Shown: in pieces, positions 24,878-33,268 of the stretch | How the letters are laid out: each line of letters opens with the position of its first letter | Position numbering within the stretch: position 1 is the first letter of the stretch | Assembly (NCBI GenBank): GCA_910584375.1 | Contig: CAJUAH010000034.1 | Coordinates: forward strand, 1 to 45,718 | DNA from: an uncultured Acetatifactor sp. | Lineage (GTDB): Bacteria; Bacillota; Clostridia; Lachnospirales; Lachnospiraceae | Direction of reading: 5' to 3' | DNA: 45,718 nt | Notes under the pieces: model-generated | The model's input: the letters and a program-made list of their open reading frames with translations, nothing else | Told to the model about the DNA's origin: nothing | Databases searched by the model: none | Translations under genes and position numbers: made by a program

Positions 24878-26880
24878 AACAGCGCCGGGTTGGCCAGACG
24901 CACAGAGTCCTCGCTGTGGGCAAAGATCCGCAGAAAGACCGTGATGAACGTGACGACGCAGGCCGCCGTCACCGCCCCTTGCAGCGGCCCCGTTTTCCTT
25001 CCCTCTTCCACCTGCCGGTCATAGCAGGCCAATATGGCAAGCAGGCTGCCGATCATGCCGATCCAGACGAAATCCCCGAAATACCGGGTCAAAAGTCCTG
25101 CCATCTGCGTGTCCGTTATCACCAGCGCCGCCATCAGCAGCTGGCTGATCCACACCAGGATATAACACCTGGTATCTTTAAACGCCTTTCTCTTTCCCAG
25201 ACCGTAAATTCCAAAACCCAGCACTGGAAACAGCCACAGCACGCCCCCCACCATTCTCTCCGAGATCGTCAGGCCCTGGTAGGCCGTCTCCACCGCAAAA
25301 TCCTGCAAAAACGGGAACACCGCGCCGATTCGGGGAGGCTGGAGCAGATAGGAAAATATGCCCAGCCCGCACCGGCCCCACACCCAGCCCCTGCGGGTCA
25401 TGTCGTTGGTGGTCAGATTGTAGTTGGCTCCAAAATCAAAGGGGGAACCGAAACGGACGGCATTGTAATACATAATCCCCGCCGCCACCGCCGCAAAGGG
25501 AAGGCACAGCGCCAGGGTCTGGGCCCCGCTGCCCTTTGCAAACAGCTTTCTCTCCCGGAATACCGCCCGGCCGAACAGCACGGGGGCCACCGCCAGGATC
25601 AGCAGCTGCTGGGGCCTGCACCCCGCGATCAGGGCCAGGCACAGCGCCCCCGCCCCCAGACGCCAGGCGCTGTACCCCTCCTGACGCTCCGCCCCGATCC
25701 AGAAAGCCAGTCCCCACACGCCGCAGACGATCGCGGTCAGGATCGGCACCAGGTACAGATCCGGCTTGTAGATCGCGTATCCCAGATAGGAGGCGGCCCC
25801 CGTCACCGCCGACAGCAGCAGGTACAGCGCATAGGGCGTCCGGGGAAACCACCTGCGGATGATCTGCCACAACAGCCAGGCGGTTCCCGCCATCAGCAGC
25901 CCGCCCAGCAGGAAGACACAGTCCGCATGAGGCAGGTGTCTGCCGGTGAGCGCGTAAAATGGCAGATAAAACAAAAGCACCGGCGCCACACCGAAATACA
26001 CATAATAACGGCTGTTATAATACGCGTGGTCCCACTTAAAATCAAGCCCCGTGGCCGCCCGCAGCGTGGGGTCAAAAGGATTGGTGAGGGAGGATACATA
26101 AGGGGCCGCCCCGATATCCGCCCTGCCCTCCAGCAGCGACTCCGCCAGCCGGTAGTACTGCTGCTGATGCTCCAGGTATTCCGGCCATTCCAGCGCCCCG
26201 GTGTTCCATCCCAGCATCTGCCGGAAAAATAACAGTTGCATGATCACGCATCCCGCCGTGAGCAGCCACTGTCTCCTGCTTGTCAGATCCGTCCGTATCC
26301 CGTACCGACGGCTGCCGGGGCGCAGCAGATACAGACAGCACAGCGCCCCGGTCAGCAACAGATACCGACGCCAGGAGAAAAAGAGAGGGATCCTGGCATT
26401 GAGCGTCACCGCGTCCCGCCGGATGCTCTCTCCCTCCATCCCCCGGATCACCACCTTCAGTTTCTGCACATCCCCGCAGAGGTGCAAAATCAGATACTGA
26501 CCCCGTGATACGTCCCCCCGCACGACCCGCTCCGGGGCGCACAGATAGGCGGCGTTGGCCTCATCCACCGCCGCCACCATGATTTCCGCCATCTGTTCCC
26601 CCTCCAGGGAGAAGGCCAGGCTGGACACGGGCCTGCCGATCCCGGTAAACTCTATCACCGCCTCTTCGTCGATGAGCTCGTAACGCCCCTCCCTCTCCAC
26701 CATTCCGTAGAGATTGCGCTCCGCGGCCTCCACGGGCCGGCAGGCCAGAGTCGCCCAGTGTTTGTAATTCAGGAGAAAAATCTCGCACAGCAGGGCCGCC
26801 AGGACGATCGCCGCCAGCGCCGCCCTGTCTCCCCCCCTGCGCAGAATCTCTCTCAGCCGTTTCGTCTTCTTTTCTTCCAC
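24841..26880 (-). CDS. Large polytopic membrane protein, glycosyltransferase (GT-C)-like
   Basis: The 679-residue product has one N-terminal membrane helix (about 20-40) and an extracytoplasmic beta-rich domain of about 130 residues. About 11 further membrane helices follow. The layout resembles GT-C-type glycosyltransferases and other polyprenyl-sugar-using membrane enzymes, but I see no diagnostic catalytic motif; the first large loop holds SSLTNPFDPTLRAATGLDFKWDHAYYNSRYYVYFG. It begins 28 nt inside the preceding membrane-protein gene, so both are translated together and probably build or modify a surface glycan. It ends by overlapping the convergent phospholipase-like gene. No homologue can be named with certainty. 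Confidence 0.65.
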   Translation of the reverse strand: MEEKKTKRLREILRRGGDRAALAAIVLAALLCEIFLLNYKHWATLACRPVEAAERNLYGMVEREGRYELIDEEAVIEFTGIGRPVSSLAFSLEGEQMAEIMVAAVDEANAAYLCAPERVVRGDVSRGQYLILHLCGDVQKLKVVIRGMEGESIRRDAVTLNARIPLFFSWRRYLLLTGALCCLYLLRPGSRRYGIRTDLTSRRQWLLTAGCVIMQLLFFRQMLGWNTGALEWPEYLEHQQQYYRLAESLLEGRADIGAAPYVSSLTNPFDPTLRAATGLDFKWDHAYYNSRYYVYFGVAPVLLFYLPFYALTGRHLPHADCVFLLGGLLMAGTAWLLWQIIRRWFPRTPYALYLLLSAVTGAASYLGYAIYKPDLYLVPILTAIVCGVWGLAFWIGAERQEGYSAWRLGAGALCLALIAGCRPQQLLILAVAPVLFGRAVFRERKLFAKGSGAQTLALCLPFAAVAAGIMYYNAVRFGSPFDFGANYNLTTNDMTRRGWVWGRCGLGIFSYLLQPPRIGAVFPFLQDFAVETAYQGLTISERMVGGVLWLFPVLGFGIYGLGKRKAFKDTRCYILVWISQLLMAALVITDTQMAGLLTRYFGDFVWIGMIGSLLAILACYDRQVEEGRKTGPLQGAVTAACVVTFITVFLRIFAHSEDSVRLANPALFYEVQSLIAFWM

Positions 26881-28988
26881 CAGTACACCCCCCAGGCTCC
26901 CAGCGTCAGGACCGTGACCAGCTCCGCGGCCCGGAAATACCAGAATCCCTCATACCGCAGTTCCACCCGCGTCGTTCCCTCCCGCAGCAGGATCCTCACC
27001 ACATGATTGTCGCCGGGCTCCGTCTCCAGCCGCTGTCCCTGCTGATCCCTGGCTCCGTATCCGTCATAGTACAGCAGCGGGATCTCCACCCAGCCCTGCG
27101 GCTGTACATTTTGCAGCCGCAGGCTGACATGTGTGCCCTGTTTCTCATATTCCATGAGCTCCGCGCCCCCGGTGACATATCGCCCCGCCGTCAGACCGCC
27201 CGGGTCCGTCCCCCACGGAAAATACTCGTTGTCATACCCGGCGGAGGCGTAAGTCCCCACCGCCCGCCCCGGCTTTAGCGCCGGATCCAGCTCCGTGGTG
27301 TAGGCCGTTCCCCACCGGACAAAGGCCAGCGCGCACACCGCCAGCACGCCACAGGCCATAGTCAGCCATTGTCTCCTGTCCCGCCGGGCCAGGATCCCGG
27401 CCGCCGCCATACAGAACATGGGGGACGCCAGGCTTAAGAATCGCCAGGGCATACGCACCGTACCGCAGAATGCGTTGACCGGCCGCACCCGCTGCAGCGG
27501 CTGCCAGGGAAACAGGGTGCCGGACATAAAGACCAGCACAAGCCCCATGGCCGTCAGCAGGCCGTAAAACTTCCTTCTCTCTGCGCCCTCTCTCCTCCCC
27601 AGCGCAAAATGCGCCAGGCAGAGCAGAGCCGCCCCAGTCACGCCCACGCCCAGGGACAGGGACATATTGCCCCGCAGCCCCTGCTCCAGCAGCTGGGAAT
27701 AGCCAAAGCCCGTGTTGAACACATTGAACAGCTCCGTGGGAAACACGGCGTTCTGGTAGAACTCGGTGTTTTCCGGAGTATGCCGGATCGCCAGGTCGGC
27801 GCCCAGATAATAAGTCAGGAAGGCGGCCAGATACCACAGGTTCAACAGCAGCGTAAGAATCCCCGCCTTCACAAATCCCAACAGCCGCTCCCGCTCCAGA
27901 AATCTGCGGAGATATACCAGGATGGCTACTGCTATGACCCCCGCCGCAAAGACCGTGCTGATGATATGGGACTGAAAGATACCGCTGCATCCCAAAGCCA
28001 GGATCCACCATCCCCTCCCCTGCGGCCGGGCCTCGCGATCCTCCGCCAGCAACAGATACAGACCGTACAGCAGCAGGGGAAAAAAGGTCATGGCAAGGGC
28101 CTCCCCCAATGCCGCCCTGTAATAGAGATTCATGGTCCTCCAGGTGGAGAGAGTGTACAGGACGGAGGCCAGCAATCCCGCGTAGCGGGAGCGGGATATT
28201 CCCCTGGCGCAGACATACATGATCCACGCGGTGGCGGCGTTCACCGCTGTCAGGAATGTGTTGTAGGCCATCACCGGAGAGGCTCCCAGGAGCCGTAAGA
28301 GCGCCGGAAAATACAAAAAAAGCTCCGGATACACACTGGATGAAATATATCCGTAGCCATGATTCTGCGTGGGGTGGAGCCGCACCGGGAACTGCCCCTC
28401 CAGCAGGGCGTCCTTGATCCCCTCTATACGGTACAGATGAAAGTTCAGATCATGTCCGGGGCCTACGGTCCCGCTGAAAAGAGGGTAACTGGCCAGCGCC
28501 GTCACCCCCAGCAGAACGAAAAATACCGTCGCCCGCGTCCCTTTTTTTTCCTTTGCCCAGATCCAGCCCACCGCCAGCGTCAGAGCCGCGATCCCAAGAC
28601 TGAGCAGAAATCCGTCCCTGTAGACCGCGCCCCCCGCCGTTCTCCGCACCGTGACGGAGGTAAGGACGCCCTCGTGCCAGCCCTTTATGACGATGTCGCT
28701 CTCGTCCTTTGCAAGGCGCATCCGAAAAGGCTCCGCCCCGCTGCCGCTGCCCAGCGGCGTGCCCTCGCTGTTTAAGACCGCCACCGAACCGCTGCCCTGC
28801 AATTCCAGTTCATATTCGCCCCGGGGCAGGGTCAGATGGGGCGTATAGCTCTGCCAGACCTGCTGTTCGGCGACGCCATCCGGCGTCAGGCCGATCCGCA
28901 GCTCCCGCTGACCGTATGTATTCATCAGCAGCAGGATCAGCACCGCCGCCGACACGGCCAATGCCGCCGCTCTCCGTCTTTTCTCCAT
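26853..28988 (-). CDS. PTPS-related/YfhO-like polytopic membrane protein
   Basis: The 711-residue product has an N-terminal helix, an extracytoplasmic domain (about 30-125) and about a dozen membrane helices. It ends in a beta-rich domain and a terminal helix with a KKRRR tail. The segment from GPGHDLNFHLYRIEGIKDALLEGQFPVR to YPELFLYFPALLRLLG is the mark of the '6-pyruvoyl-tetrahydropterin synthase related' membrane family (a misnomer) and of YfhO-like proteins. These are GT-C-fold enzymes thought to add sugars to lipid-linked or surface polymers. It starts 16 nt after the HIT gene and overlaps the next membrane-protein gene by 28 nt. The exact substrate is unknown. Confidence 0.75.
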   Translation of the reverse strand: MEKRRRAAALAVSAAVLILLLMNTYGQRELRIGLTPDGVAEQQVWQSYTPHLTLPRGEYELELQGSGSVAVLNSEGTPLGSGSGAEPFRMRLAKDESDIVIKGWHEGVLTSVTVRRTAGGAVYRDGFLLSLGIAALTLAVGWIWAKEKKGTRATVFFVLLGVTALASYPLFSGTVGPGHDLNFHLYRIEGIKDALLEGQFPVRLHPTQNHGYGYISSSVYPELFLYFPALLRLLGASPVMAYNTFLTAVNAATAWIMYVCARGISRSRYAGLLASVLYTLSTWRTMNLYYRAALGEALAMTFFPLLLYGLYLLLAEDREARPQGRGWWILALGCSGIFQSHIISTVFAAGVIAVAILVYLRRFLERERLLGFVKAGILTLLLNLWYLAAFLTYYLGADLAIRHTPENTEFYQNAVFPTELFNVFNTGFGYSQLLEQGLRGNMSLSLGVGVTGAALLCLAHFALGRREGAERRKFYGLLTAMGLVLVFMSGTLFPWQPLQRVRPVNAFCGTVRMPWRFLSLASPMFCMAAAGILARRDRRQWLTMACGVLAVCALAFVRWGTAYTTELDPALKPGRAVGTYASAGYDNEYFPWGTDPGGLTAGRYVTGGAELMEYEKQGTHVSLRLQNVQPQGWVEIPLLYYDGYGARDQQGQRLETEPGDNHVVRILLREGTTRVELRYEGFWYFRAAELVTVLTLGAWGVYWWKKRRRNG

Positions 28989-29004
28989 CTCTGATTCGTC
29001 CCGT

Positions 29005-29424
29005 CTACAGATTTTCCCGGATCCTGCGTATCATTTCCTCATATTCTTCCTCGGTCAGATACACTTTCCCGGGATTCATCTGAAACACGCCGCCCCACTC
29101 GTCGCCGTCCTTATACTTGGGGCACAGGTGCATGTGGAGATGGCAGCCGGTGTCGCCGTAAGCGCCGTAGTTCAGCTTATCCGGGTGAAAAGCCCTGTGG
29201 ATGGCCCCTGCCGCCCGGGCCACGTCCTCCATGAACAGACGCCGCTCCTCGGGGCTGATATCCACGATCTCACTGACATGATCTTTATAGGCCACGATAC
29301 ATCTGCCGGGTTTACTCTGCTCCCGAAACAGGATCAGACTGCTGACCTCAAGGTCGCAGATAAAGATGCCGAACCGATCCAGCAGCTCCCCTCTCATACA
29401 ATAACCGCAATCCTCGCTTTTCAT
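29005..29424 (-). CDS. HIT family hydrolase
   Basis: The 139-residue product has the histidine triad CHLHMHLCPKY (H-x-H-x-H-x) at about 110, typical of HIT nucleotide hydrolases/transferases such as Hint or AMP-lyase types. The N-terminal CGYC pair (DCGYCMRGEL) may bind zinc, as in many bacterial members. It would cleave nucleoside phosphoramidates or dinucleotides in the cytoplasm. The start at 29424 has GAGGAGG 8 nt upstream. It sits in an operon between the PHP phosphatase (18 bp upstream) and the membrane glycan genes (16 bp downstream). Confidence 0.9.
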   Translation of the reverse strand: MKSEDCGYCMRGELLDRFGIFICDLEVSSLILFREQSKPGRCIVAYKDHVSEIVDISPEERRLFMEDVARAAGAIHRAFHPDKLNYGAYGDTGCHLHMHLCPKYKDGDEWGGVFQMNPGKVYLTEEEYEEMIRRIRENL

Positions 29425-29442
29425 GGCATATTCCTCCTCTTT

Positions 29443-30156
29443 CTACAGTATGTTGACCACGTCCCCGATCCTGCCGGGATCCGTGTTGACGATCAGTTCT
29501 TCGGGAAAATCCGTCTCCCGCAGCAGCGCGTCCGCCCGGGTAAAATCTCCTATAGCCGAGCTGATATGGCTGTCCGTGCCCACGATCACGCTGACTCCGT
29601 AACGCATACAGGCCTCCAGCATGGTGTGCAGATTCTCCCGCGCCCCTTTTCTGGAGGCCAGGGGATGCAGGGACGAATTGTTTACTTCCAGAACCGTCCG
29701 CAACTCTGCCGCGGCCCTGACCAGCTCCTCATAGTCCATGGGATAGCGGGAGTCGTCCGGGTGGCCCAGGATCTTGACCAGCGGGTTCTCCATGGCATGT
29801 ACCGCCGCCCGGGTATTCTCCTTTACAGAACCGGGAGGCAGGATCAGCGTATGCATACTGGCGATGCAGTAGTCCATCCGATCCAATATTGTACCGTCCA
29901 GATCCAGATGCCCCTCATAGTCCGTTATATTGGCCTCTATCCCGCAAAAAAGCCGCAGCTCGCCGTATTGCCTGGGGATAATCTTATAATTCTGAAAATA
30001 CATGGGATGGGGCCCGCACGCCAAAGCCGGACCGTGCTCGCTCAGGCCCAGGAACTTAAGCCCTTTCTCCCTGGCCGCAGCGATATTTTCCTGCAAAGTA
30101 CTGTACGCGTGCCCGCTGGCTATGGTATGGGTGTGCATGTCCATCACATAGTTCAT
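29443..30156 (-). CDS. PHP domain phosphatase, YcdX-like
   Basis: The 237-residue product opens with MDMHTHTIASGHAYSTLQENI, the metal-binding start of PHP proteins. LGLSEHGPAL, GIEANI, IASMHT, ILGHPDD, EVNNSS and GTDSHI follow, which together supply the nine metal ligands of the trinuclear site in E. coli YcdX. It probably hydrolyses phosphomonoesters; its natural substrate is unknown. The ATG at 30156 overlaps the stop of the DUF1836 gene (ATGA), so the two are translationally coupled. Confidence 0.9.
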   Translation of the reverse strand: MNYVMDMHTHTIASGHAYSTLQENIAAAREKGLKFLGLSEHGPALACGPHPMYFQNYKIIPRQYGELRLFCGIEANITDYEGHLDLDGTILDRMDYCIASMHTLILPPGSVKENTRAAVHAMENPLVKILGHPDDSRYPMDYEELVRAAAELRTVLEVNNSSLHPLASRKGARENLHTMLEACMRYGVSVIVGTDSHISSAIGDFTRADALLRETDFPEELIVNTDPGRIGDVVNIL

Positions 30157-30788
30157 TCCTTTTTCTCCTTCCTGTCCTTTTTATCCGGCGTGATCTTTTG
30201 ACCCGCCAGATCGTCCACCATCTTTTCGATCATCAGTTTTTTCACATACACGTCAAAACTGAGCAGACAGATAAAGGAAAATTTCTGCAGAAAATCCCTG
30301 TCTTCAGAAGGCGCCTCCTGAAAGGTCTGCTGCGCCTTGAGATAGTTGCGCCGCACGTCCTCCTTGAGCAGCTCCACCTCCTCCTTCTCCATGCCGAAGA
30401 CTTCCTGGTACACCGCCTCCAGGTCAAAGCTTTCCTTGCCTCCAAAATATCTGTCCGTAATGGGTTTTAACAGGATCTGGATATCGTTAATGGACATAAC
30501 GCCCTTGAAATAATAGATAAAAATAAGTACCAGCACATGCTCCTTGGAATACTTTTTCCGAATCGGCGGCGGCAGCAGATCATTTTTGGCGTAGTTGTTG
30601 ATCATGGTCTTGGTCAGCACCTTGTCGTCGTCGGGATTGCGGGTGGTCGTCCGCAGCCTGCTGTCCATAAACGTCGTCACCTGATCCATATACAGGTCGA
30701 TGTCCGGGATATCCTCGGGACGGATATACTCGATCCGGCTCAGGCTCTCCAGTATACTGTTCAACAGATTCTCCGTATCTATAGTCAT
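30153..30788 (-). CDS. DUF1836 domain protein
   Basis: The 211-residue product fits the DUF1836 family: RTTTRNPDDDKVLTKTMINNYAKNDLLPPPIRKKYSKEHVLVLIFIYYFKGVMSINDIQ at about 40-105. This segment looks like a MerR-type winged helix (the 'NNYxK..LLPPP..KKYS..H' pattern recalls MerR proteins). The C-terminal half is helical and ends in a run of Lys, Asp and Glu. It is a likely DNA-binding regulator, but no member has a defined role that I know. It is the first gene of the operon with the PHP, HIT and membrane-protein genes. The ATG at 30788 has AGAGG 5 nt upstream. Confidence 0.85.
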   Translation of the reverse strand: MTIDTENLLNSILESLSRIEYIRPEDIPDIDLYMDQVTTFMDSRLRTTTRNPDDDKVLTKTMINNYAKNDLLPPPIRKKYSKEHVLVLIFIYYFKGVMSINDIQILLKPITDRYFGGKESFDLEAVYQEVFGMEKEEVELLKEDVRRNYLKAQQTFQEAPSEDRDFLQKFSFICLLSFDVYVKKLMIEKMVDDLAGQKITPDKKDRKEKKE

Positions 30789-30833
30789 CTTTGCCTCTTT
30801 CCCCCACGTCTCAGAAATATGTTACTGTATATC

Positions 30834-30862
30834 ATTATATAGTATTTAAAACTACATGACAA
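30834..30862 (-). promoter_or_regulatory. Promoter of the DUF1836-PHP-HIT-membrane protein operon
   Basis: On the minus strand TTGTCA (30862-30857) and TATAAT (30839-30834) are 17 bp apart. Transcription should start near 30827. Confidence 0.8.
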
Positions 30863-30919
30863 CCTTTTTTTCTGTGAAAAGGATCTCTATTTTTGATCTT
30901 TATTTTCTTTTCCCGGATA

Positions 30920-30948
30920 TTTACTTTAGAACTTTAATATGTTAAAAT
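30920..30948 (+). promoter_or_regulatory. Promoter of the yerC-like gene
   Basis: TTTACT (30920-30925) and TAAAAT (30943-30948) are 17 bp apart. The promoter is divergent to the DUF1836 operon promoter, about 58 bp away. Confidence 0.65.
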
Positions 30949-31012
30949 GAGCTATACGGCGTTCGGTCACCGATGCGGCGCCGGCGAAGGACATAAACAG
31001 AAAGGCTTGGGG

Positions 31013-31318
31013 ATGACAATGAATAAAAAAATCAAAACAGAGGCGGTAGACAGGCTGTTTGACGCGATTCTCTGTCTGCAGAGCAAAGAAGAGTGTTATA
31101 TATTCTTTGAGGATCTTTGTACCGTAAACGAACTTTTATCTCTATCGCAGCGGTTTGAGGTCGCCTCCATGTTGGACGATCACAAGACCTATCTGGAGAT
31201 CGCGGAAAAGACCGGCGCCTCCACTGCCACCATCAGCCGGGTCAATCGCTCTCTGAATTATGGGAACGACGGCTACGACATGGTGTTTAAGAGGATGGAG
31301 CCGCCAAAAAGTGAATGA
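31013..31318 (+). CDS. yerC: YerC/YecD family TrpR-related protein
   Basis: The 101-residue product belongs to the TrpR-like YerC/YecD family of Firmicutes. LFDAILCLQSKEECYIFFEDLCTVNEL, SLSQRFEVASMLDDHKTYLEIAEKTGASTATISRVNRSL includes a helix-turn-helix in its second half. The family's effector and targets are not well established; the fold is that of the tryptophan repressor. ATG at 31013 (AAAGG 7 nt upstream) and ATG at 31019 (GGGG 6 nt upstream) both fit. It is monocistronic, with a hairpin terminator candidate at 31342. Confidence 0.9.
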   Translation: MTMNKKIKTEAVDRLFDAILCLQSKEECYIFFEDLCTVNELLSLSQRFEVASMLDDHKTYLEIAEKTGASTATISRVNRSLNYGNDGYDMVFKRMEPPKSE

Positions 31319-31341
31319 CGGACAATAATCTGGTATATCAA

Positions 31342-31370
31342 GCGGGGCAGCGCACGCCGCCCCGCCTATT
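31342..31370. terminator. GC-rich hairpin between yerC and the bactofilin gene
   Basis: GCGGGGC (31342-31348) pairs with GCCCCGC (31359-31365) and is followed by CTATTT. The T-run is short. The two genes converge here, so it could serve both. Confidence 0.5.
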
Positions 31371-31391
31371 TCCAACGGTTATTCCATCACT

Positions 31392-31907
31392 CTATTCCAT
31401 AGTCTTACCGTCTCCGCCGCCATTGTCGGCTGCAGCCATTTCGTCCTCCTCGTTCCAGACCATGTTCTCTTCCTGCACCTCGCGAAGAGCCTCCTGCAGC
31501 GCCGCCTTGGCAGAACGTCTCCCCTCCTTGACGGCCTTCTTAACCGTCGGATTCTTTCTGCGGGGGGCGTCCTGATTCATATTGCAGCGCCCCTGGAATA
31601 TGGCGTTCTCATCGATCACGATCACATTGGTGGTGATGTCTCCGATCACCTTGGCCGTAACCGTCAGCTCCACTTTGGACGGAGCCTCTATGTTCCCCAC
31701 CACATCGCCGCCAATGATCGCCGTGTCCGCGTCAATATTGCCGTCTATCCGGGCGCCGGCTCCCACGATCAGGGTTCCCGCCACATGTACATCCCCCTGT
31801 ATCTCGCCGTCTATCCGGGCGCTCTGTTTTACGATAAAGTCTCCGTTGATCAGAGAGCCTCTGCCCAGGATTGTCGTTATCACTGTGTTTTCCTTTTTCC
31901 CAATCAT
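31392..31907 (-). CDS. Bactofilin
   Basis: The 171-residue product has the bactofilin beta-helix (DUF583): TTILGRGSLINGDFIVKQSARIDGEIQGDVHVAGTLIVGAGARIDGNIDADTAIIGGDVVGNI, about 100 residues of six-residue turns rich in G, I and V. A charged C-terminal tail of about 65 residues has Lys/Arg then Glu/Asp stretches. Bactofilins polymerise without nucleotide at the membrane and place cell-wall enzymes. The ATG at 31907 has GGGAGG 8 nt upstream. It lies 53 bp after the LytM-like gene, a pairing seen in many bacteria, which suggests that this filament positions or anchors that protein. Confidence 0.92.
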   Translation of the reverse strand: MIGKKENTVITTILGRGSLINGDFIVKQSARIDGEIQGDVHVAGTLIVGAGARIDGNIDADTAIIGGDVVGNIEAPSKVELTVTAKVIGDITTNVIVIDENAIFQGRCNMNQDAPRRKNPTVKKAVKEGRRSAKAALQEALREVQEENMVWNEEDEMAAADNGGGDGKTME

Positions 31908-31960
31908 ACTTTTTTCCTCCCTAAAATCATATTCCGCCAAGTCCCTGCATCTCCACGCTT

Positions 31961-32707
31961 TTATCCGCTGATATCCATCATCTGTACAGGATTGATATAT
32001 CCCCCGTCCATCTGAATCTGATATCCCAACCTGGTGTTCCCGCTGCCGATGTAAAAGAGCGCGCTCTTCTGCACCACCGTATCTCCCACCTTTACCATAC
32101 AGTCCCCCTTGTTGCGGTATACGGTCACATAGCCGTTCCCATGATCCACCACCACCCGGTTTCCGTAGTCTGTGTCCTCTCCCACCTCTGTGACGACTCC
32201 GGTGGCCGTAGCCACCACTGTAGTCCCCTCCGTTCCGTTCAGGACACAGGTAGGTTCCTCTTCCGTAATCTCCACGATAGAGGCGGAACCGGACAGCGGG
32301 AAACAACTTGGAATATACTGTCCGTCGATCGTCTCCATCAGCCCGGCCATCTCTTCTGTCTTCTGGTTCACCGTGTCGCTGAGCAGATCGATCTTGCTGT
32401 TTAAGGCTATAACCTGGCTCTGCATGTCCATCTTTTCCGTCTCCGCCGCCTCCAGCTGCTGTTGCAGCTGTTCGTTCTGCGCCTGAACCTCTTCGATCCT
32501 GCGGTCAGCGCGATCCCATATCCGGGACCGGTACTGTTCCCCATAGATGATGAGACCCAATACATAACCTACGGCGATACAGATCACCACTGTCAAAAGC
32601 TGCATCGCCCAATGGTTTAAGCGCAGATGCCGCGATTTCCCGTCCACTGCGTCCGAGGTCACGATCACCACACGGTTTGTCTTGCGTTTATGCTTTTTGG
32701 TCCTCAC
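31961..32707 (-). CDS. Membrane-anchored degenerate LytM/M23-domain protein
   Basis: The 248-residue product has a basic cytoplasmic start, one membrane helix (about 34-55), a coiled coil (about 65-120) and a C-terminal LytM (M23) fold: TTVVATATGVVTEVGEDTDYGNRVVVDHGNGYVTVYRN. Active M23 enzymes need an H-x3-D pair and a late HxH. Here the first His/Asp position and the HxH (seen as VYRN) are gone, so zinc cannot be held and hydrolysis is unlikely. It may work as an activator or scaffold, as degenerate LytM proteins such as SpoIIQ and EnvC do. The start is GTG at 32707 (GGAGG 12 nt upstream). It is the first gene of a pair with the bactofilin. Confidence 0.85.
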   Translation of the reverse strand: MRTKKHKRKTNRVVIVTSDAVDGKSRHLRLNHWAMQLLTVVICIAVGYVLGLIIYGEQYRSRIWDRADRRIEEVQAQNEQLQQQLEAAETEKMDMQSQVIALNSKIDLLSDTVNQKTEEMAGLMETIDGQYIPSCFPLSGSASIVEITEEEPTCVLNGTEGTTVVATATGVVTEVGEDTDYGNRVVVDHGNGYVTVYRNKGDCMVKVGDTVVQKSALFYIGSGNTRLGYQIQMDGGYINPVQMMDISG

Positions 32708-32739
32708 CTAAGTCCGTCACCTCCAATCGAACAAGTCCT

Positions 32740-32768
32740 ATTTTACCACAGATATTTCATTTGCTCAA
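32740..32768 (-). promoter_or_regulatory. Promoter of the LytM-like/bactofilin operon
   Basis: On the minus strand TTGAGC (32768-32763) and TAAAAT (32745-32740) are 17 bp apart, giving a leader of about 25 nt. Confidence 0.7.
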
Positions 32769-32859
32769 TAAAAATTAATATTTTTGTAACATTTCAACCA
32801 TTTTTTATCTCCAAACCCACAAAATTTAAAGAATTTCTGTAAAAATCTTATAAAAACTA

Positions 32860-32888
32860 TTTACAATTTCTTCTTCCTGTGTTATTCT
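32860..32888 (+). promoter_or_regulatory. Promoter of the cold-shock gene
   Basis: TTTACA (32860-32865) and TATTCT (32883-32888) are 17 bp apart. The leader is about 40 nt, shorter than the long cold-sensing leader of E. coli cspA. Confidence 0.65.
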
Positions 32889-32935
32889 GTAATCGTTGTA
32901 ATTGTGCAACATACATTTTTTTGGAGGTATTTACA

Positions 32936-33136
32936 ATGAACAAAGGTACAGTAAAGTGGTTTAACAACCAAAAGGGCTACGGTTTCATCTCTGATGAGTC
33001 CGGCAACGACGTATTCGTACACTATTCTGGGCTGAACATGGAAGGTTTCAAGTCTCTGGAAGAGGGTCAGGCAGTGGAGTTTGAGGTTGTAAACGGCGAG
33101 AAGGGACCCCAGGCTGTAAATGTAACAAAGTTATAA
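32936..33136 (+). CDS. Cold-shock protein (CspA family)
   Basis: The 66-residue product is a single cold-shock OB fold. It carries both RNA-binding motifs: RNP1 KGYGFIS and RNP2 VFVHYSGL, in the order KGTVKWFNNQKGYGFISDESGNDVFVHYS. It binds single-stranded RNA/DNA as a chaperone in the cytoplasm. The ATG at 32936 has GGAGG 8 nt upstream. The gene is single, with its own promoter and a strong terminator about 100 nt after the stop. Confidence 0.97.
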   Translation: MNKGTVKWFNNQKGYGFISDESGNDVFVHYSGLNMEGFKSLEEGQAVEFEVVNGEKGPQAVNVTKL

Positions 33137-33242
33137 GAATCTCTTATAACATCTATAATCAGTAACACGATGTACCTGTTCTTAATATAATGTATAATTG
33201 TTTTATGAATGGCATAGTCGTTTTATGGGATTAGAGAATGAG

Positions 33243-33268
33243 GGCTGACAGAATCTGTCAGCCTTTTT
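33243..33268 (+). terminator. Intrinsic terminator of the cold-shock gene
   Basis: GGCTGACAG (33243-33251) pairs perfectly with CTGTCAGCC (33255-33263), followed by TTTTT. The stem overlaps the last codons of the convergent hisA-like gene, whose stop is at 33258-33260. Confidence 0.9.

Noticed and set aside
24397..26232. 611-codon open frame on the plus strand opposite the large membrane-protein gene
   Set aside because: The composition (Pro, Gln, Arg and His runs) is that of an antisense shadow. It overlaps two genes with membrane-protein structure.
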